DNA of 64,000 bases from Valencia hispanica (GCA_963556495.2 OY747710.1:38395000-38458999); one strand, 5' to 3'. Shown: positions 1 to 12,063, numbered from the stretch's first letter. Made by a program: numbers and translations. Notes: generated by a model not told the origin, from the sequence alone.

Positions 1-485
1 TAAATGCACCAGATTTAGCCATAGGCTACTTTCCATCTGTAGTCCTAATATATTTAAGACATCAACAGTAATAAGTACAGACATAGAACATATACACTAT
101 TTACAGCCAACCCTGCAATTTTGAAAAAAATTCCAAAAATAGTCAGGTCTACAAATGGTCAGATGATTGATTGGCTTTAAACCCTTTTTTGAGTTCTTTG
201 TTTTAAAGCAGTAAATGTGGAAGACTCTCAAATTATAATTGGAATACTCTTCCAGATTATGCACCCTTTCACAGAGATGGTATTTTGTGGTTCTTCTGAA
301 TTGAACCTCACACTCTCCTCTACTGCTTTTTCTGCACCCTGCTGTAATGCTTTTGATGTCTTATGTAAAGCACTTTGGTGGAAAATTGTTATGCAATTAG
401 GAATTAAGTGTATATTCTCTGTTTAGTGAATGCATCTAGGGTAAAATGACAAGCTTATTGTTCCATCTTAATGTTATGAGAAAGA
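1..485. other. AT-rich DNA, nothing recognised
   Basis: No coding region, RNA gene or repeat family was recognised. The open frame at 217-426 has no recognisable motif and no splice context, so it is treated as chance. Confidence 0.5.
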
Positions 486-491
486 TATATG

Positions 492-815
492 TGTCAGGTC
501 ACCAGAGAGACAGACGCCGGGGCAGTAAGATAACAGTCTGGCCTTCGGATGAGCTGCTTTATGCGTTGCTATGACTCGCATGAAGCGGTTACTCTGGAGG
601 CGGGGCGTGAAGGATGGAGAAGACGTCTACAGAGATAAACAATGATTGCTGAATACTATTTAAGCAGTTAGTTAGAAAGGTTGGTTAGGGTGATGCACGA
701 GTAACTCTGTCCCCTCCATGGTCTGGCCAGACATGTTTGAATTAAATACTTAAACGCCTTCTGGGACTCCAGTCTTCTTTATTACGGAAACCCTGAGATA
801 CTATTTTTTGCCATT
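492..815 (+). mobile_element. Possible solo LTR remnant
   Basis: The stretch starts with TGTCAGG and has a GC-rich first half. It then has an AATTAAA-like polyadenylation context near 740 and a pyrimidine-rich end near 780-815. That layout resembles a retroelement LTR. No target-site duplication was found, and the right end runs straight into a LINE-type tail, so the call is weak. Confidence 0.25.
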
Positions 816-817
816 AC

Positions 818-888
818 AGCACTTTGAATTGTCTTGTAACATGAATTGTGCTATACAAATAAACTTGCCTTGCCTTGCCTTGCTGACT
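818..888 (+). mobile_element. LINE 3' end with (TTGCC)n tail
   Basis: The motif CACTTTGAATTG, then a stretch ending CTATACAAATAAA, then CTTGCC-type pentamer repeats, is the characteristic 3' terminus of teleost L2-like LINEs and dependent SINEs. Only the terminal ~70 bp is recognisable, as expected of a strongly 5'-truncated insertion. Confidence 0.6.
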
Positions 889-889
889 G

Positions 890-2340
890 ATCTGGTTCTA
901 AGAATACTGTCTTTTTGTTTAATAAATTCCTCCAAAGTGACAGCTTCACAACAGATTACTGAAAACGGGAAAGACATCAACTTTAGATCTAAGGCTCTGC
1001 AAATGGAATGTCCTGTGTTTAAAGATTTTTTTCCTTAAGAAAGACAATTTGACTTAAATACTTCTGATCCCTCTGCTGTAAAAAAACAAGAAAAACAAAC
1101 TCACCTTTGTGCACAAAGCGCCCCGAACTTTTTAAATTTCCTTATATGCTGTATGTTGGGATCTTACTGTATTTTATCATCTGCAATCAACTACAGTCTT
1201 GTATGCAATTTTTTCCTCGGAGAGTTAACATCAATCTCTCCATTTCCTTTACTCAGACTTGAAGAAGCAAAGGCAACATTAAATCTACTAAATTCAGCAA
1301 AGATTGGATCTTTAGATCACTTGCTAATAAACCTTTGTTCAAGGAAGGGTTGAGGAGTGACACATTTTTTGAAAACTATTCCATCTCAGGTGGTTTCATC
1401 CCCAGCTGATGTTGTCATGATCATGCATGATGGAAACATTGCTAGCGTGTTGGGGTCTTTCTGCATAGAGTTGCATGTTCTCGTTTACATGTTTGGATTG
1501 TCTCCAAGAACTTCGGCCACAAACAAAGCTGCTTATTTAATTAATTGCTCTAAATTGCCCCTAGGTATTATTTTGTTCTCATGGTTGTGTGACCAGTGTG
1601 TCTCTGAGTTGCCCTTCGATCCAGAGGAGGACATATTTACATCCCGTAGAACATTAATGCTACATGGAGAGTACTTGTAAAAATACCATTCATTTTTAGC
1701 TGATGCAAAAAAAAAAATTCAAAAGTCTGAATTTGAATTGACTTCTGAAGTAAAAGCGATGTATTTGAATATATAGGTATTTGAATAGTGTTGGAAAGTA
1801 GTTTATTTCCATAAAGACTGCAGTGAAGGAAGCAGAATTCACACAGGAGTTTAAAAGAATTTCAGAGAGGAGCTAGGACCTTCCTGCTGAGGTGAGGGAG
1901 GTTATTATAACCTGAACTGACATAAACTTTTCTCTTTCATATTCCAAGTCTCATTTCTGATAGAACGCAATTAATCTGAGTATATTGTATACAACAACTA
2001 TTTTAATAACTGGATACTATAATTTGTGTCCTCCCAAGATGCTTTGGAGTTTGTTTTTCATCTGGGTTATAAATAAGTGTTTTTTCCATTAATGTTCAGA
2101 TTTAGAATATAAAAACTAATATATTGATTATGTTGCAAACATACTGAATTTCTCCAGAATTCATAGCAACCTTAAATGTAACTCTGCAGACAACAGGTAG
2201 GAACAAACATTCTTTACTTAACAAATTAATTATTATACATAAGCTAAATGGAAAGCCTGGCATAGCCCTATAACCTTTTTGCCCTTTATACCTAGAGTTC
2301 TGCAACACACAAAATATAAATCTGACTAACAAGAAATAAT
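890..2340. other. Gene-free stretch
   Basis: Open frames at 1153-1353 and 1357-1680 (107 codons) show no domain, no signal peptide and no plausible exon borders. No repeat family was recognised. Confidence 0.45.
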
Positions 2341-2342
2341 TT

Positions 2343-2435
2343 CAATCTTCAGCCTTTTCACCGTTTAATTTATCAAGTGTGCCACAGAGCCATATACGGT
2401 TCCAAAATTGCAGATTGCTGACCCCTGATCTAGCA
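2343..2435 (-). mobile_element. hAT-type terminal fragment
   Basis: Read on the minus strand, the segment begins CAGGGGTCAGCAATCTGCA and soon reaches a GGCTCTGTGGCAC-type stretch. This is the usual terminus of BED-finger hAT transposons (CAGGGGT start). Only one end is visible, with no internal coding region or partner terminus. Confidence 0.35.
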
Positions 2436-2672
2436 TATGAAAGCAACGATCCTATTTCAATACGTCAACTTAATTTTTTATTCATTGATAAATTAAAACT
2501 GTGAAGGTAAAAAATGAAATTGGTCCAAGGGACCAGTTAGCTATGGTTTTTGTTCCAGTGCATTTCATGATAAGAAGCTGAATATTAGCTAATATTATCT
2601 CATCAGTACAGGGGCCAAGACCAGTTCTACAGGGGCACTGGCCCCTGTTGGCCGCTGTCTAGAACCGCCCAT

Positions 2673-3373
2673 GCTTGGAAGAACAATGGCACCCACAACA
2701 GGCTGTAAGAACAACTTGTTACTTTAGTAGGATTTATTTAATATTTTCAGACCTTATATAGAAAATAAGATTTGGTCAATCAATAAATTTAATGCAGCTA
2801 TTTCTGCTTTCTTTTTTTATGTTTCATGGAAGGGCGCTCTGCTTCAAAGTCAAACCTTTTCTTTAAGTTTGTTATTTGCTCAGTTTTGGTAAGATACACA
2901 TCACAGTAATAACTTCTTTAGGCAAAGAACATGCTGGAAGAGACAATAAAACTAAATGAGTAGGCTATTGTGTAGTTATTGTTTAAGGTAGTATGATAAG
3001 GTAGTAATATTAGGTAGTATAGTTATAACACTCAATACTTTTCCAAATCCTGAAAGTGACTTTAAGCTAAAAGGTTTTGAAATGGTTTCTTCATCTGAAC
3101 AGGTTACTTAAATTTTTTCCCAACACAGAACCATCACAATGCTTTCCTTATTGATTCCATCTTCTGCATCTCTATTTGCAATACTGTTCAGTGGTATTCG
3201 GTGTCAGCTCAGCTATGTTTTGTTTTTGTTTTTTTAGGGTGTACAACATCACAGACTTTCAAACAGAGCAGATAATTATCTTCAACATATCAGTGTTGGG
3301 GGCGCTATGTCACTGTGATCATAGAAAACAAATCCATGGTTCTTTGTGAGATGAACATCACTGGCACAGATAG
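2673..3373 (+). pseudogene. Lectin array copy A: broken fucolectin-type exons
   Basis: This is a relic of the same lectin gene as the intact copy at 31233-32971. Positions 2673-2704 match the last ~32 nt of the first fucolectin exon, including the GTAAG donor. The rest of that exon is replaced by unrelated sequence that may be a mobile-element insertion. Positions 3238-3373 match the second fucolectin exon, with an intact acceptor (TTTTTTAG). One extra G in a G-run near 3300 shifts the frame just before the RYVTVI-like stretch, and the donor is changed from GT to AT. No signal-peptide exon and no C-type lectin exon follow before the Harbinger element. I infer a dead gene copy. Confidence 0.75.
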
Positions 3374-3889
3374 ATATGTTTTATTCAAGTCTCAGGCATA
3401 CATTGAGGCATATTAACTTATTAGTATGGCTGCAGATGATTTGATGCTTAAATGTCTCCTTTAATTATTAAATGAAGACCAAGACTGTTTCTTTCTTTGT
3501 TTCTGTCATATATTAATACACTTTCTAACTATGTGACACATATAGATATTTTATTTATTTGTATAGTTATGATTTGTGTGTATAACTTTTATACCCTCAA
3601 CTCTACCATTTTTTTCATCTCCTAAGTAACAGCAATATGTGTGTGTGATGTTCTGTGGAAGAAGCAAGCTTTGTTATCCTTATGCTTTTTGGTATACAGT
3701 TAAATTCAATAATTTGATTGAACTATATTCATATATGTTTAATTTCTGTCTAATATCCACAGTGCCTGTTCAGAAATGTACACACCCTCATTCTAAGTAT
3801 AAATGTCATGTTAATTTTAATACTTTTAGTGATGCCTCTGAACGAGCTAAATTGGCTTGGATTCTGGGGAGTGCCCTTGCTGTCTGCGT
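3374..3889. other. Gene-free stretch
   Basis: This is AT-rich spacer DNA after lectin relic A. The expected C-type lectin exon is absent. The open frame at 3639-3905 has no recognisable domain. Confidence 0.4.
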
Positions 3890-4190
3890 ATCCAGTTTGA
3901 GCTAAATCAGGACTGTTCCAAGGCAGTTCGATACGATGTCGACCTGCAGGCCATCCAGCCTGCAGTTGGGACACAGTCCTAAAAATCCTCTGTAGGTTTT
4001 CTAACTCTTCTTTTTCTTGCTCAACTGCGGACACGTTTTGCTCTCCTCCTCGTGGACCGGTGTTGTGCCAGAAAGTGATGGTCTGCCAAAAACTGATCAG
4101 CCGCCGCGGGAGCGCGCACGAGTTAGGCAACACTGTTTCTCGACGTAACTCACAACGATTTAGAGCTCTGTCCAGTATAGCCAGAGCTAA
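3890..4190 (-). other. Coding-like segment shared with 23.7-24.4 kb
   Basis: Read on the minus strand, directly after the Harbinger transposase stop, this 300-bp segment closely resembles + strand blocks at 23770-23860 and 24225-24420. Translated matches include LALAILDRA against VALAIVDRA, and GGEQNVSAVEQE against GGEQIVSVVEQE, followed by a shared QLQAGWP. Matching at the amino-acid level suggests a once-coding sequence carried in several copies. I do not recognise the family. It may be a third gene or 3' part of the adjacent Harbinger element, or an older repeat the element landed beside. Confidence 0.4.
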
Positions 4191-4193
4191 GTT

Positions 4194-5189
4194 TTATGGC
4201 CCTCTCTCATTCTGAGAAAAAGTCGGAGGTATATCTTCGTTTTCAGCTGGCTCAGCAGGTGCATCATTAACCTCATCACAGAGAGGGACATTCCGCTTTG
4301 TACCAATATTGTGCAGGACAATACAAGCAAGTATTATGTTGCACACTCCTTGGGGTTCCACTCGCAAGTTGAGGCACGCAAAGCGCCTCTTCAGAACTCC
4401 ATTTAAACGCTCAATGGCACACCTTGTTTTGGAATGAGCAGTGTTGAAGCGTGCCTGCTCAGGTGTGTTTGGTGCAAGAAAAGGGGTCATCAGCCATGGT
4501 AGGAGCGGATAGGCACTGTCCCTTAATATTATGCCATCTGGTTGGTTGGTCTGGAGCTTTCTGTATAGAACGCTTTCCCTCAGGATACGTGCGTCGTGGA
4601 CAGACCCAGGCCACTTCACAACACAGTTTGTGATGAGGAGGTCAGCATCACCCACAAGTTGTATGTTTATGCTGTGCCTTCCCTTCCTGTTGATGTACTC
4701 TCACTCTCTCTCATGGGGGGCTTGTATACACACATGAGTGCAATCAATAACCCCAATAGTATTGGGCATGTTCCTCAAGAGTAAGAACTTGCGCTTGGTC
4801 TGGGAAATCTGGCCATCCCTTGGAAAACAAACAAACTGATTGACCAGGCTGGCCAAAGTTACTGACACAGCTTTCACTACCTTACTCACAGTTGATTTGT
4901 CCACTCCTATACTGTCACCAACAACTTGGTAAAAAGACCCAGATGCATAGAAACGCAGAGCAATGAGGACCTGCTCTTCCACTGACATACTGTGAGTTCT
5001 TCTGGTTCTGCGTTGAAGCTCTGGCCTGACAAGGTCTGCAATGTATTTAATATCAGCATTCCCAAACCGAAACCGAGCATAAAGCTCCTCATTAGTGTAT
5101 TGCTCTAGTGGTTTTGAACGCCCAACATACATCCTTCTACTGTATTCTCTCCTTCTAAAATGATAATGGCGATGGACTATACCTGCCAT
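4194..5189 (-). pseudogene. Harbinger (PIF/IS5-like) transposase, one frameshift
   Basis: This is a HARBI1-like DDE transposase for a PIF/Harbinger DNA transposon. The N-terminal part (5189-4701) has the usual helix-rich region with LIALRFYASGSFYQVVGD and the first catalytic Asp in NTIGVIDCTHV. The second part (4655-4194) has KWPGSVHDARIL (second Asp), the RDSAYPLLPWLMTPF motif, and AIERLNGVLKRRF with the third acidic residue. The two parts are in different frames and join in a GAGAGAGAG run near 4710-4725, which looks like a small slippage indel. Total length is about 330 residues, close to the family norm. It is divergent from the Myb-like gene at 5323. Confidence 0.85.
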
Positions 5190-5322
5190 GTCAGTGGCCC
5201 TGTGTAAGTCCTCTGAGACAGACTAAATGAGATGGCTGTCTGATGGGCTGATGTGCTTCACCTTGTTCTCAATCAATCGATCCTGCCCAGGGCCTATATA
5301 ACCTCTGTGCACCACCAAACAG
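5190..5322. promoter_or_regulatory. Shared intergenic promoter region of Harbinger genes (inferred)
   Basis: The start codons of the divergent transposase and Myb-like genes lie 133 bp apart, so this segment must hold both promoters. No clear TATA box is visible, and the call is from position only. Confidence 0.4.
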
Positions 5323-6039
5323 GTGGAACCATGGACTCAAAAGGATGGTGTAAGGCATCATTATGCCTTAATAGTAGGATGTTTTAGTTCTACAAAGGGT
5401 GGAGAACTGACCAACAAGAAGAAAAATGATGTTTGGGCAGAAATCACAAAGAATGTAAATTCCACAGGATCTGGCCAGAAGAGGACGACTGATCAGATAA
5501 AATTTAGATGGAAGAATCTAAAGGCCAAAGCAACAAAGGACCACTCAGAGGCAAAAAACACTCAAACAGGCAACAAGCCCTTCAAGAGAGGTGAATACAC
5601 TGACTTGGTTCTTGACATTATTGGAGGGGAGCATTCACAAGCTCTACATGGGATTCAAGGTGTTGCAGGCAATGGTGAGCCCACAGCTGAAGGGAAAGGT
5701 GAATCAGAACCTACTGATGCAGAGGTAACGGTGATCCTTGATCTCGGTACAGTTACTGTGGAATAAGTTGGAAAAGGTGGATCTGCACAAGTAGAGACAC
5801 TTACCACTGCAACAGGGAATCAAAGGGGCTTAAAACATCCTTTGCCAAACAAAGATGATGATGATGATACCTACAGGGCACTTCTTAAAAGAGAAACTGA
5901 ACGAGCAGAGGTACAGATTCGCCTGGCAGAGGAACAAATTACTTTAACCAGACTGCAGCAAACCAAAGCCAAACTTGAGATTCGTCTTCTGAAAGCACAT
6001 CTTCAAATGTCTGATCATTCCACAGAAGAAGAAGGCTGA
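5323..6039 (+). pseudogene. Harbinger Myb/SANT-like DNA-binding protein, interrupted
   Basis: This is the second gene of the element. Harbinger transposons pair a transposase with a Myb/SANT-like (trihelix) protein that binds the element ends and helps bring the transposase to the nucleus. Positions 5323-5766 encode the trihelix: NKKKNDVWAEITKNVNSTG followed by RTTDQIKFRWKNLKAKAT. The C-terminal part is open again at 5842-6039 with DDDDTYRALLKRETERAE and a Leu/Gln-rich helix (QIRLAEEQITLTRLQQTKAK). A stop at 5764-5766 and about 75 bp of non-open sequence separate the two parts, so the copy is probably dead. An unannotated intron is a less likely explanation. Confidence 0.75.
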
Positions 6040-6959
6040 ATGTGAGTGTGCTTTCCTCATGTTTCAAGGTTGAATTTGAAATATGGAATGTGATATGGTC
6101 TGGCTGGTCAAAAGATATTGAAAATGGGATGTTAGTATTTTCTGTGCTTTCTTTTTGTTTCTTCAATTAAATACACTTTGAGTTACTCCATGCTGGCTAT
6201 TCTACTTGGTTTTTTTTACGCACCTAGTGGCCTTCAATGTGATATGCAGTCTAATTTAGAGCACACATTATCTGAATTTGGTAATCTTGAAAATTTGGAT
6301 TTGGATCCAATCCTACTTTGCTTTGAACAACTGGGATAAAGTTGAGACGGATTACATGATCCTGGATAACAAAAAAGGGATTTCAAAATCCGGATAGTTT
6401 TGATCCAGATTACACCTTTTGAACAACTGGGCCCTGGCGTGAGGGCCACCTCACCTCCCCTCCCCTGCGAATAGGGGAGCTGTCTGTTTGTGTGTCTGTG
6501 TGTTAATTGTGTTTAAGTCTCACATATTATTGTTTTCTAAGAGCTGTAGTAGTTAGTTGCATGCTTTGGAATAGATGGGAATTACTGACGAAATGTTTTG
6601 GCTGTAATGTTGATCTATTTTCTTAATAAATTCCCCTTAGCTTAGAGAGAAGTTGTCTGGGATTACTTGGAGTAATGCGTACAGTTTATGTCCACAGCTT
6701 GTGAACACCCTCATGAAGAGACTGGATGTCTGGTCTTCTGAAACAGAAGAGGTGCCCCTAATATTAATAAATTAAACTTGAACCTCATCAATAATTATAT
6801 TAATATTAAATTATTAATCATAATTATTGATGGTTATGTAAACCAGACAAAAACTCACTCACTCTGTGTCACAACAGTAGACTGGAATTAGAGGACCTGA
6901 ATGCTCTGGTGGGGTTGGTATAGTAACAGTAGATCTTCAACATAGGTTGGTGCTAAGCC
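6040..6959. other. Spacer; probable right end of Harbinger element near 6430
   Basis: Around 6300-6435 the sequence carries GAACAACTGGG twice (6329 and 6420) and ends in CTGGGCCC, in the style of a Harbinger terminal repeat. I could not find the partner terminus on the left. The 16-mer CCTACTTTGCTTTGAA here recurs at about 24200. Nothing else is recognised up to 6959. Confidence 0.3.
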
Positions 6960-6971
6960 GTTCAATGATTT

Positions 6972-7365
6972 CTAAACAAGTAAAAGTATTTTAAAGTCTA
7001 TTCTCTGAGCTACAGGGAGCCAGTGTAAGGACATTAGAACTGGGGTGATGTGCTCTACTTTCCTGGTTCTAGTGAGGACGCGAGCGGCAGCGTTCTGGAT
7101 CAGCTGCAGCTGTCTAATTGACTTTTTAGGCAGACCTGTGAGAACGCTGTTGCAGTAATCAATCCGACTAAAGATAAATGCATGGATGAGTTTTTCGAGG
7201 TCCTTTTGAGACATCAGTCCTTTAATCCTAGGAATGTTCTTCAGGTGATAGAAGGCTGACCTTGTTATTAGCTTTATGTGACCCTGCAGGTTCAGGTCTG
7301 AGTCCATTACTACACCTAGATTTCGGGCCCGATCAGTAGTTTCTAGCTGTATTAACTGAAGCTGT
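6972..7365 (-). mobile_element. L2-like LINE: C-terminal reverse-transcriptase-ORF fragment
   Basis: The minus-strand frame 7307-6972 contains DYCNSVLTGLPKKSIRQLQ, LIQNAAARVLTRTRK and HITPVLMSLHWLPV. This is the hallmark C-terminal (post-RT) region of L2/CR1-type ORF2. The frame is open but lacks the RT core, and the 3' UTR is missing. Related RT sequence lies at 7720-7870 on the same strand, so one decayed element probably spans both, with 7380-7700 inserted. Confidence 0.8.
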
Positions 7366-7369
7366 CCGT

Positions 7370-7700
7370 TGGGTTCCTTGGGTGTTTGGGCTTTGGGTTT
7401 GAATTTTTCCTTCCTCTGCGTTTTGTCTCCCCCTTGTCTGTGTTCATCTCTTTATTTTCCCAAGTTCCTATTAATACTTATCCTTTATCAGTTAGTTTTG
7501 TTATATTTAATTCCTCTTTAGTATAATCCTCTGCCTTCCTTCCTTCCTTCCTTCCCTGTCGTTCCCGTTTTTCATCGTTGCTGCATTTTTTGATCCTCCT
7601 GAGTTTGTAAGTTTTTAGTTCCTTGTCTAATTAAATTCTAAGTTCTTTATTTTTGCTTCATTTGGGTCCTCATTTACAAAAGACATGACAGTGTGCTGAT
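7370..7700. mobile_element. Pyrimidine-rich probable LTR/retroposon remnant splitting a LINE
   Basis: This T/C-rich block has a (TTCC)n run at 7540-7555, a TAATTAAATTC segment and a TTTGGGTCCTCATTT...GACA-like end. Similar right ends appear at about 35415-35444. It separates two pieces of one minus-strand LINE. No duplication or second end was identified. Confidence 0.3.
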
Positions 7701-7719
7701 TGTTGATCATTCCTCTTTA

Positions 7720-7870
7720 GGTCCAAAAGTAATTACTTCTGACTGAATACCAGACTGAAAAACATCAAAGTGGTTGGTTTTTGTTATGAAGTTATTTAAC
7801 TGCTGAAACACAGCTTTTTCAATAAATTTACTGAAGAAATGGAAGATTAGATATTGGCCTGTAGAATGCG
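7720..7870 (-). mobile_element. L2-like LINE: reverse-transcriptase fragment
   Basis: The minus-strand reading contains FSKFIEKAVFQQLNNF, then HFDVFQSG. This matches the conserved NLPFLSKVLEKVV...FQSGFR block of L2-type RT, present in full in the LINE at 19089-20561. It is a short relic and no catalytic box remains. Confidence 0.6.
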
Positions 7871-8377
7871 CTTCAGTAAATGAATAAATGTGGAAATGTA
7901 GAAATAAATATGGAAATAAATGAATGCTCTTATGAATGACCAAAAGGCTCACTGATGGTGGCATTGTCTTTTGAAACAGCCTATACTGTATGTTACATCT
8001 TAATGTTCATATGAATCCTGATGCTGCTACAAAATGTTGCTACTAAGTTTTAAAGGTTTCTTCTCCAAAACCTGAATGTTTTCACGAGGGGTACATAAAA
8101 TGTACAATCTAAATAAAAACAATGTCTACAGTTTTCAAATCTCTACAGATTTTCTGCATCAGTGTTCAGACACTTAAATGATGTTTTGGCATATTTGATG
8201 CTCGTCAGTTTTGCTTTTTCTTTTATTCAGGGTTCACAACATCACAAACTTCCAACACGGCCAGACAAACGTCTTCAAATTTTCAAAATCTGTGTTCGGG
8301 CGCTACATCTCTGTCATCTTACCTGAAAAACAAACCCTTGGTTCTTTGTGAAGTGAACATCACTGGCATACAGATAG

Positions 8378-9834
8378 GTATTTTGAACTTCTAATTTTCA
8401 GCCATAGAATGAATGTGTAATAATATGTTTATGACTTCATAGAGAAATAGATTGATAAAATATAGAAGAAATGTCTTCGTTAATTTTCAAAGATGAAAAA
8501 TCTGTTTTCTCTTTGCTAACAGAAGTAAAGGAACAACTTTAATTTAATTCAGTCAAAACTTACTTCAATGCAGTTATTTACATGTTATGTTGACGATAAC
8601 CATTTAAAGCTTCAACTCAGACACATGTGTTACTTTATACACTTAACACTGTCTTTATATTTTATTAAAATCTATTTCATATTTTTCTGTTTGGCTGTTG
8701 CTTTGCACTTATAATGGCCAACAGAAGCAACATTTTGGTTAAAACGATAAACAAAATGCTCTAATCTGCAAGTATTTTAGAAATCTAGAATGTCCTCTTC
8801 CCCCTATATATTTATTGATGATATGTGTGATTTACATGGGCCGGAATTATTTACATGGGAATCTATTTGCCTATTAGATCTAGGAAACATCCAGCTTAGA
8901 TGCAATTATTTTGTCCACATTTGATCACATTTAAATTGAGAGGCTCTGCTCTTGTAGGTTTATTTATGTTCCCAATAATCCATGTTACAAGACAGCTCAG
9001 CTAGGGAAGGAGGAAGTAACATAAAACCCTGGGGTCATGTGTTAAAATGGAGGAAAAAAAGAGTTTAATCAGAGAGGCAACAAAACAAATGTACAGGACA
9101 GAAATGGTCTAAACAAATGAAATACTAAAAATCCATTGGAACAACAAAGTGTATTTCTTATATGGAAATGCAACAAAGCACAAAATAAAATGAAAACCCT
9201 TATTTGCAATAATATATATTTGAATACAGCACATACAATAGATGTGAATTTAGGTATTTGGTTTGCAGATTTGGCAAAACCTGACAACTAGAGGGCAGCA
9301 AAGTGTTTCCCATGTGATTCTTGTGTGAAATATGCAACAACATAACCCCAGCTCACCTGGGTTTATTTATTAATGGTACACATCGCTTGAGGTGATTAAT
9401 CTACAATGGTTAATGAATTTAAAGCGATCAAACACGTAGGTGGAAAACAACTGTATTTTTCTTTTTTTGAGCTTAAAATTAGGGGGGAGATTTTTACATT
9501 TGAAGACATTCCCATATTTGTACTGTACTGGTGGATGGAAACAGCATGGGCCTTTTTTTAAATTTTTATTTTATTTTAAAAGGTGCCAAACATCCAAGCT
9601 GTAAAGGCTGTGTCTTTGCCACAGTGCACTTTCTTCACTTCATCAGAGTCCAAATTTAATTTATGAAAAAATTGACTTTCCAATCAAAGCCCCAACGCAG
9701 CAGTTACAGGATATCATAAAGAGCGATAAGGAATAAACTTCAATGCTAATTCTATTTTTATGTCACTCAGGTCTAATAACCTGGCACCTCTTATAATTCT
9801 GAAATATTCTGGAAATTTTTTTTGTGTATCACCA
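8378..9834. other. Spacer inside lectin copy B
   Basis: This is AT-rich intron-like DNA between the fucolectin exon and the LINE. No coding region or repeat family was recognised. Confidence 0.4.
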
Positions 9835-11570
9835 ATCGTCCAGTTGTGTGGCTAAACTGGGACACGGTCGAATGCCTTCTCCAAGTCCACAAAACACATG
9901 TAGACCGGTTGGGCGATCTCCCTCACACCCTCCAGGACCCTGCTAAGGGTGTAGCGCTGGTCCAGTGTTCCACGGCCAGGACGAAAACCGCATTGTTTCT
10001 CCTGGATCTGAGGTTCGACTATCCGTCGGACCCTCCTCTCCAGAACCACTGAAAAGACCTTACCAGGGAGGCTCAGAAGTGTGATTCCCCCTGTAGTTGA
10101 AACGCACTCTGTGGTCCCCCTTTTGAAACAGGGGGACCACCACCCCGATCTGCCAATCCAAGGGAACTGCCCCCGATGTCTACCCAATATTGCAGAGCTG
10201 AGTTAACCAACACAGCCCCACAACATCCAGAGCCCTGAAGAACTCCGGTCGAATCTCATCCACCCCTGGAGCCTTGCCACAGAGGAGCTTTTTAGCGACC
10301 TCAGCACCAGAGATTGGGCCCAAAGTCCCCAAACTCTGCCTCCAGATTGGAAGGCGTGCCGGTGGGATTGAGGAAGTCTTCGAAGTATTCCATCCATCGA
10401 CCCGTGTCGAGGTCAGCAGCAGACCCCCCCCCCCCCCCGAGACGCTGGATGGTGGATCAGAATAGCTTCGAAGCCGTACGGAAGTCGTTCTCCATGGCCT
10501 CTCCAAACTCCTCCCACGCCCGAGTTTTTGCCTCCGCGACCATCCGAGCTGCACTCTGCTTGGCCTGCCGGTACCTATCAGCTGCCTCAGGGGTCCCGCA
10601 AGCCAAAAAAGACCCGATAGGATTCCTTCTTCAGCCTGACAGCATCCCTTACCGCCGGTGTCCATCAACGAGTTCGGGGGTTGCCACCACAGGCACCGTC
10701 CACCTTGCAGCCACAGCTCAGGTCAGCCGCCTCGACAATGGAGGCACAGAACATGGTCCACTCGGACTCAATGTCCCCCGCCTCCCCTGGGATGTGTTCG
10801 AAGTTCTGCCGGAGGTGTGAGTTGAAGCTCCTTCTGACAGGAGACTCTGCCAGACGTTCCCAGCAGACCCTCACAACACGTTTGGGCCTTCCAGGTCTGT
10901 CCGGCGTCCTCCCCCACCATCGGAGCCGACTCACCACCAGGTAGTGGTCAGTGGACAGCTCAGCCTCTCTCCTCACCCGAGTGTCCAAAACGTGCGGCCG
11001 CAGATCAGATGTGACGACAACCAAGACTATCATCGAGCTGCGGCCTAGTGTCTCCTGGTGCCAAGTGCACATATGGACACCTTTATGCTTGAACATGGTG
11101 TTTGTTATGGACAATCCATGACGAGCACAGAAGTCCAATAACAAGACATTACTCGGGTTCAGATCGGGGGGGTCATTCCACTCAACCACACCCCTCCAGG
11201 TCTCACTGTCATTGCCCATGTGAGCGTTGAAGTCCCCCAGCAGAACAAGGGAGTCCCCGGGAGGAGCACTCTCCAGCACCCCCTCCAAAGACTCCAAAAA
11301 GGGTGGGTAATCTGATCTGCCATTTGGGGCGTAAGCACAAACAGTCAGGATCCGTCCCCCCACCCGTAGGCGGAGGGAGGCTACCCTCTCGTTCACCGGG
11401 GCAAACCCCAACGTACAGGCGCTGAGATGGGGGGCCAACAAGTATGCCTACCCCAGCTCGGCACCTCTCAGCGGGGGCAACTCCAGAGTGGAAGAGAGTC
11501 CAACCCCTCTCGAGGAGACGGGTTCCAGTGCCGGAGCCGTGCGTCGAGGCGAGTCCGACAATATGTAATA
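9835..11570 (-). mobile_element. RTE-type (Rex3-like) LINE, truncated at the 3' side
   Basis: A non-LTR retrotransposon lies on the minus strand. 11441-10665 encodes the endonuclease domain with [33 protein letters not shown] and STDHYLVVS. 10668-10180 covers the linker with GKAPGVDEIRPEFFRALDVVG. 10187-9852 encodes the first RT blocks with LSLPGKVFS, QCGFRPGRGTLDQ and MCFVDLEKAFDRV. These lie in three frames, and a 12-C homopolymer at about 10427-10438 is one likely slip site. The RT stops before the YADD box, and the whole 3' half is missing. That is unusual, since LINEs normally lose their 5' ends. The exact clade is uncertain. Confidence 0.8.
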
Positions 11571-12063
11571 TGTAAATACCTAATATATGACATTTACGTG
11601 TTGGTTTGAGGTTTATGGCTAAACCTCAAATCACATGTAGAACATTTTTACATTTTCACAGAAAATATTTAGATAAAAAGTTAAACACGCCATACAAAGA
11701 ACAGGACTGCTTACAGTCTTGGCTGTCCCTGTTGTAAAGGAATGGATATACCTCAAAGTCAGATGTATGATATCCTAAAGTTTAGTATGGGCTTATATGA
11801 TAAGTACTCCAGTTTCTGCAATCTCTGTAACATAAAAAATATGCAGCATCTCATCCATGAGGTCATGTGGGGTCATTCGTTTACACACTTTTGGAGCAAT
11901 TGGAGATCGTCTCTCTGTTTCATCTCCTCAAGGCATTTTCAGAGTATCCTTTCTTTAAAGTTCTAAAATGTGGCAGGTAAACATTACAGTGAGCTAGATC
12001 TAATTTATTGTTTACTGTTTGCTATAAAAGTGAATGATTATTTTTGTTCTCTCTCTCTGCAAG
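11571..12063. other. Spacer upstream of C-type lectin exon
   Basis: No recognisable feature apart from a pyrimidine tract (CTCTCTCTCTGCAAG) that serves as the acceptor of the exon at 12064. Confidence 0.4.

Noticed and set aside
1357..1680. 107-codon open frame
   Set aside because: No domain, signal peptide or splice context. The length is within chance for the base composition.
2600..2672. AGGGGCC...GGCCCCT pair as a complete small transposon in lectin copy A
   Set aside because: The short inverted match lacks a target duplication, and the borders do not explain the missing exon sequence. It is left as unidentified insertion or decay.
10314..10820. 168-codon + strand frame with Pro-rich stretch
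   Set aside because: It is the reverse-strand shadow of the RTE-type LINE, and the proline run comes from its C homopolymer.
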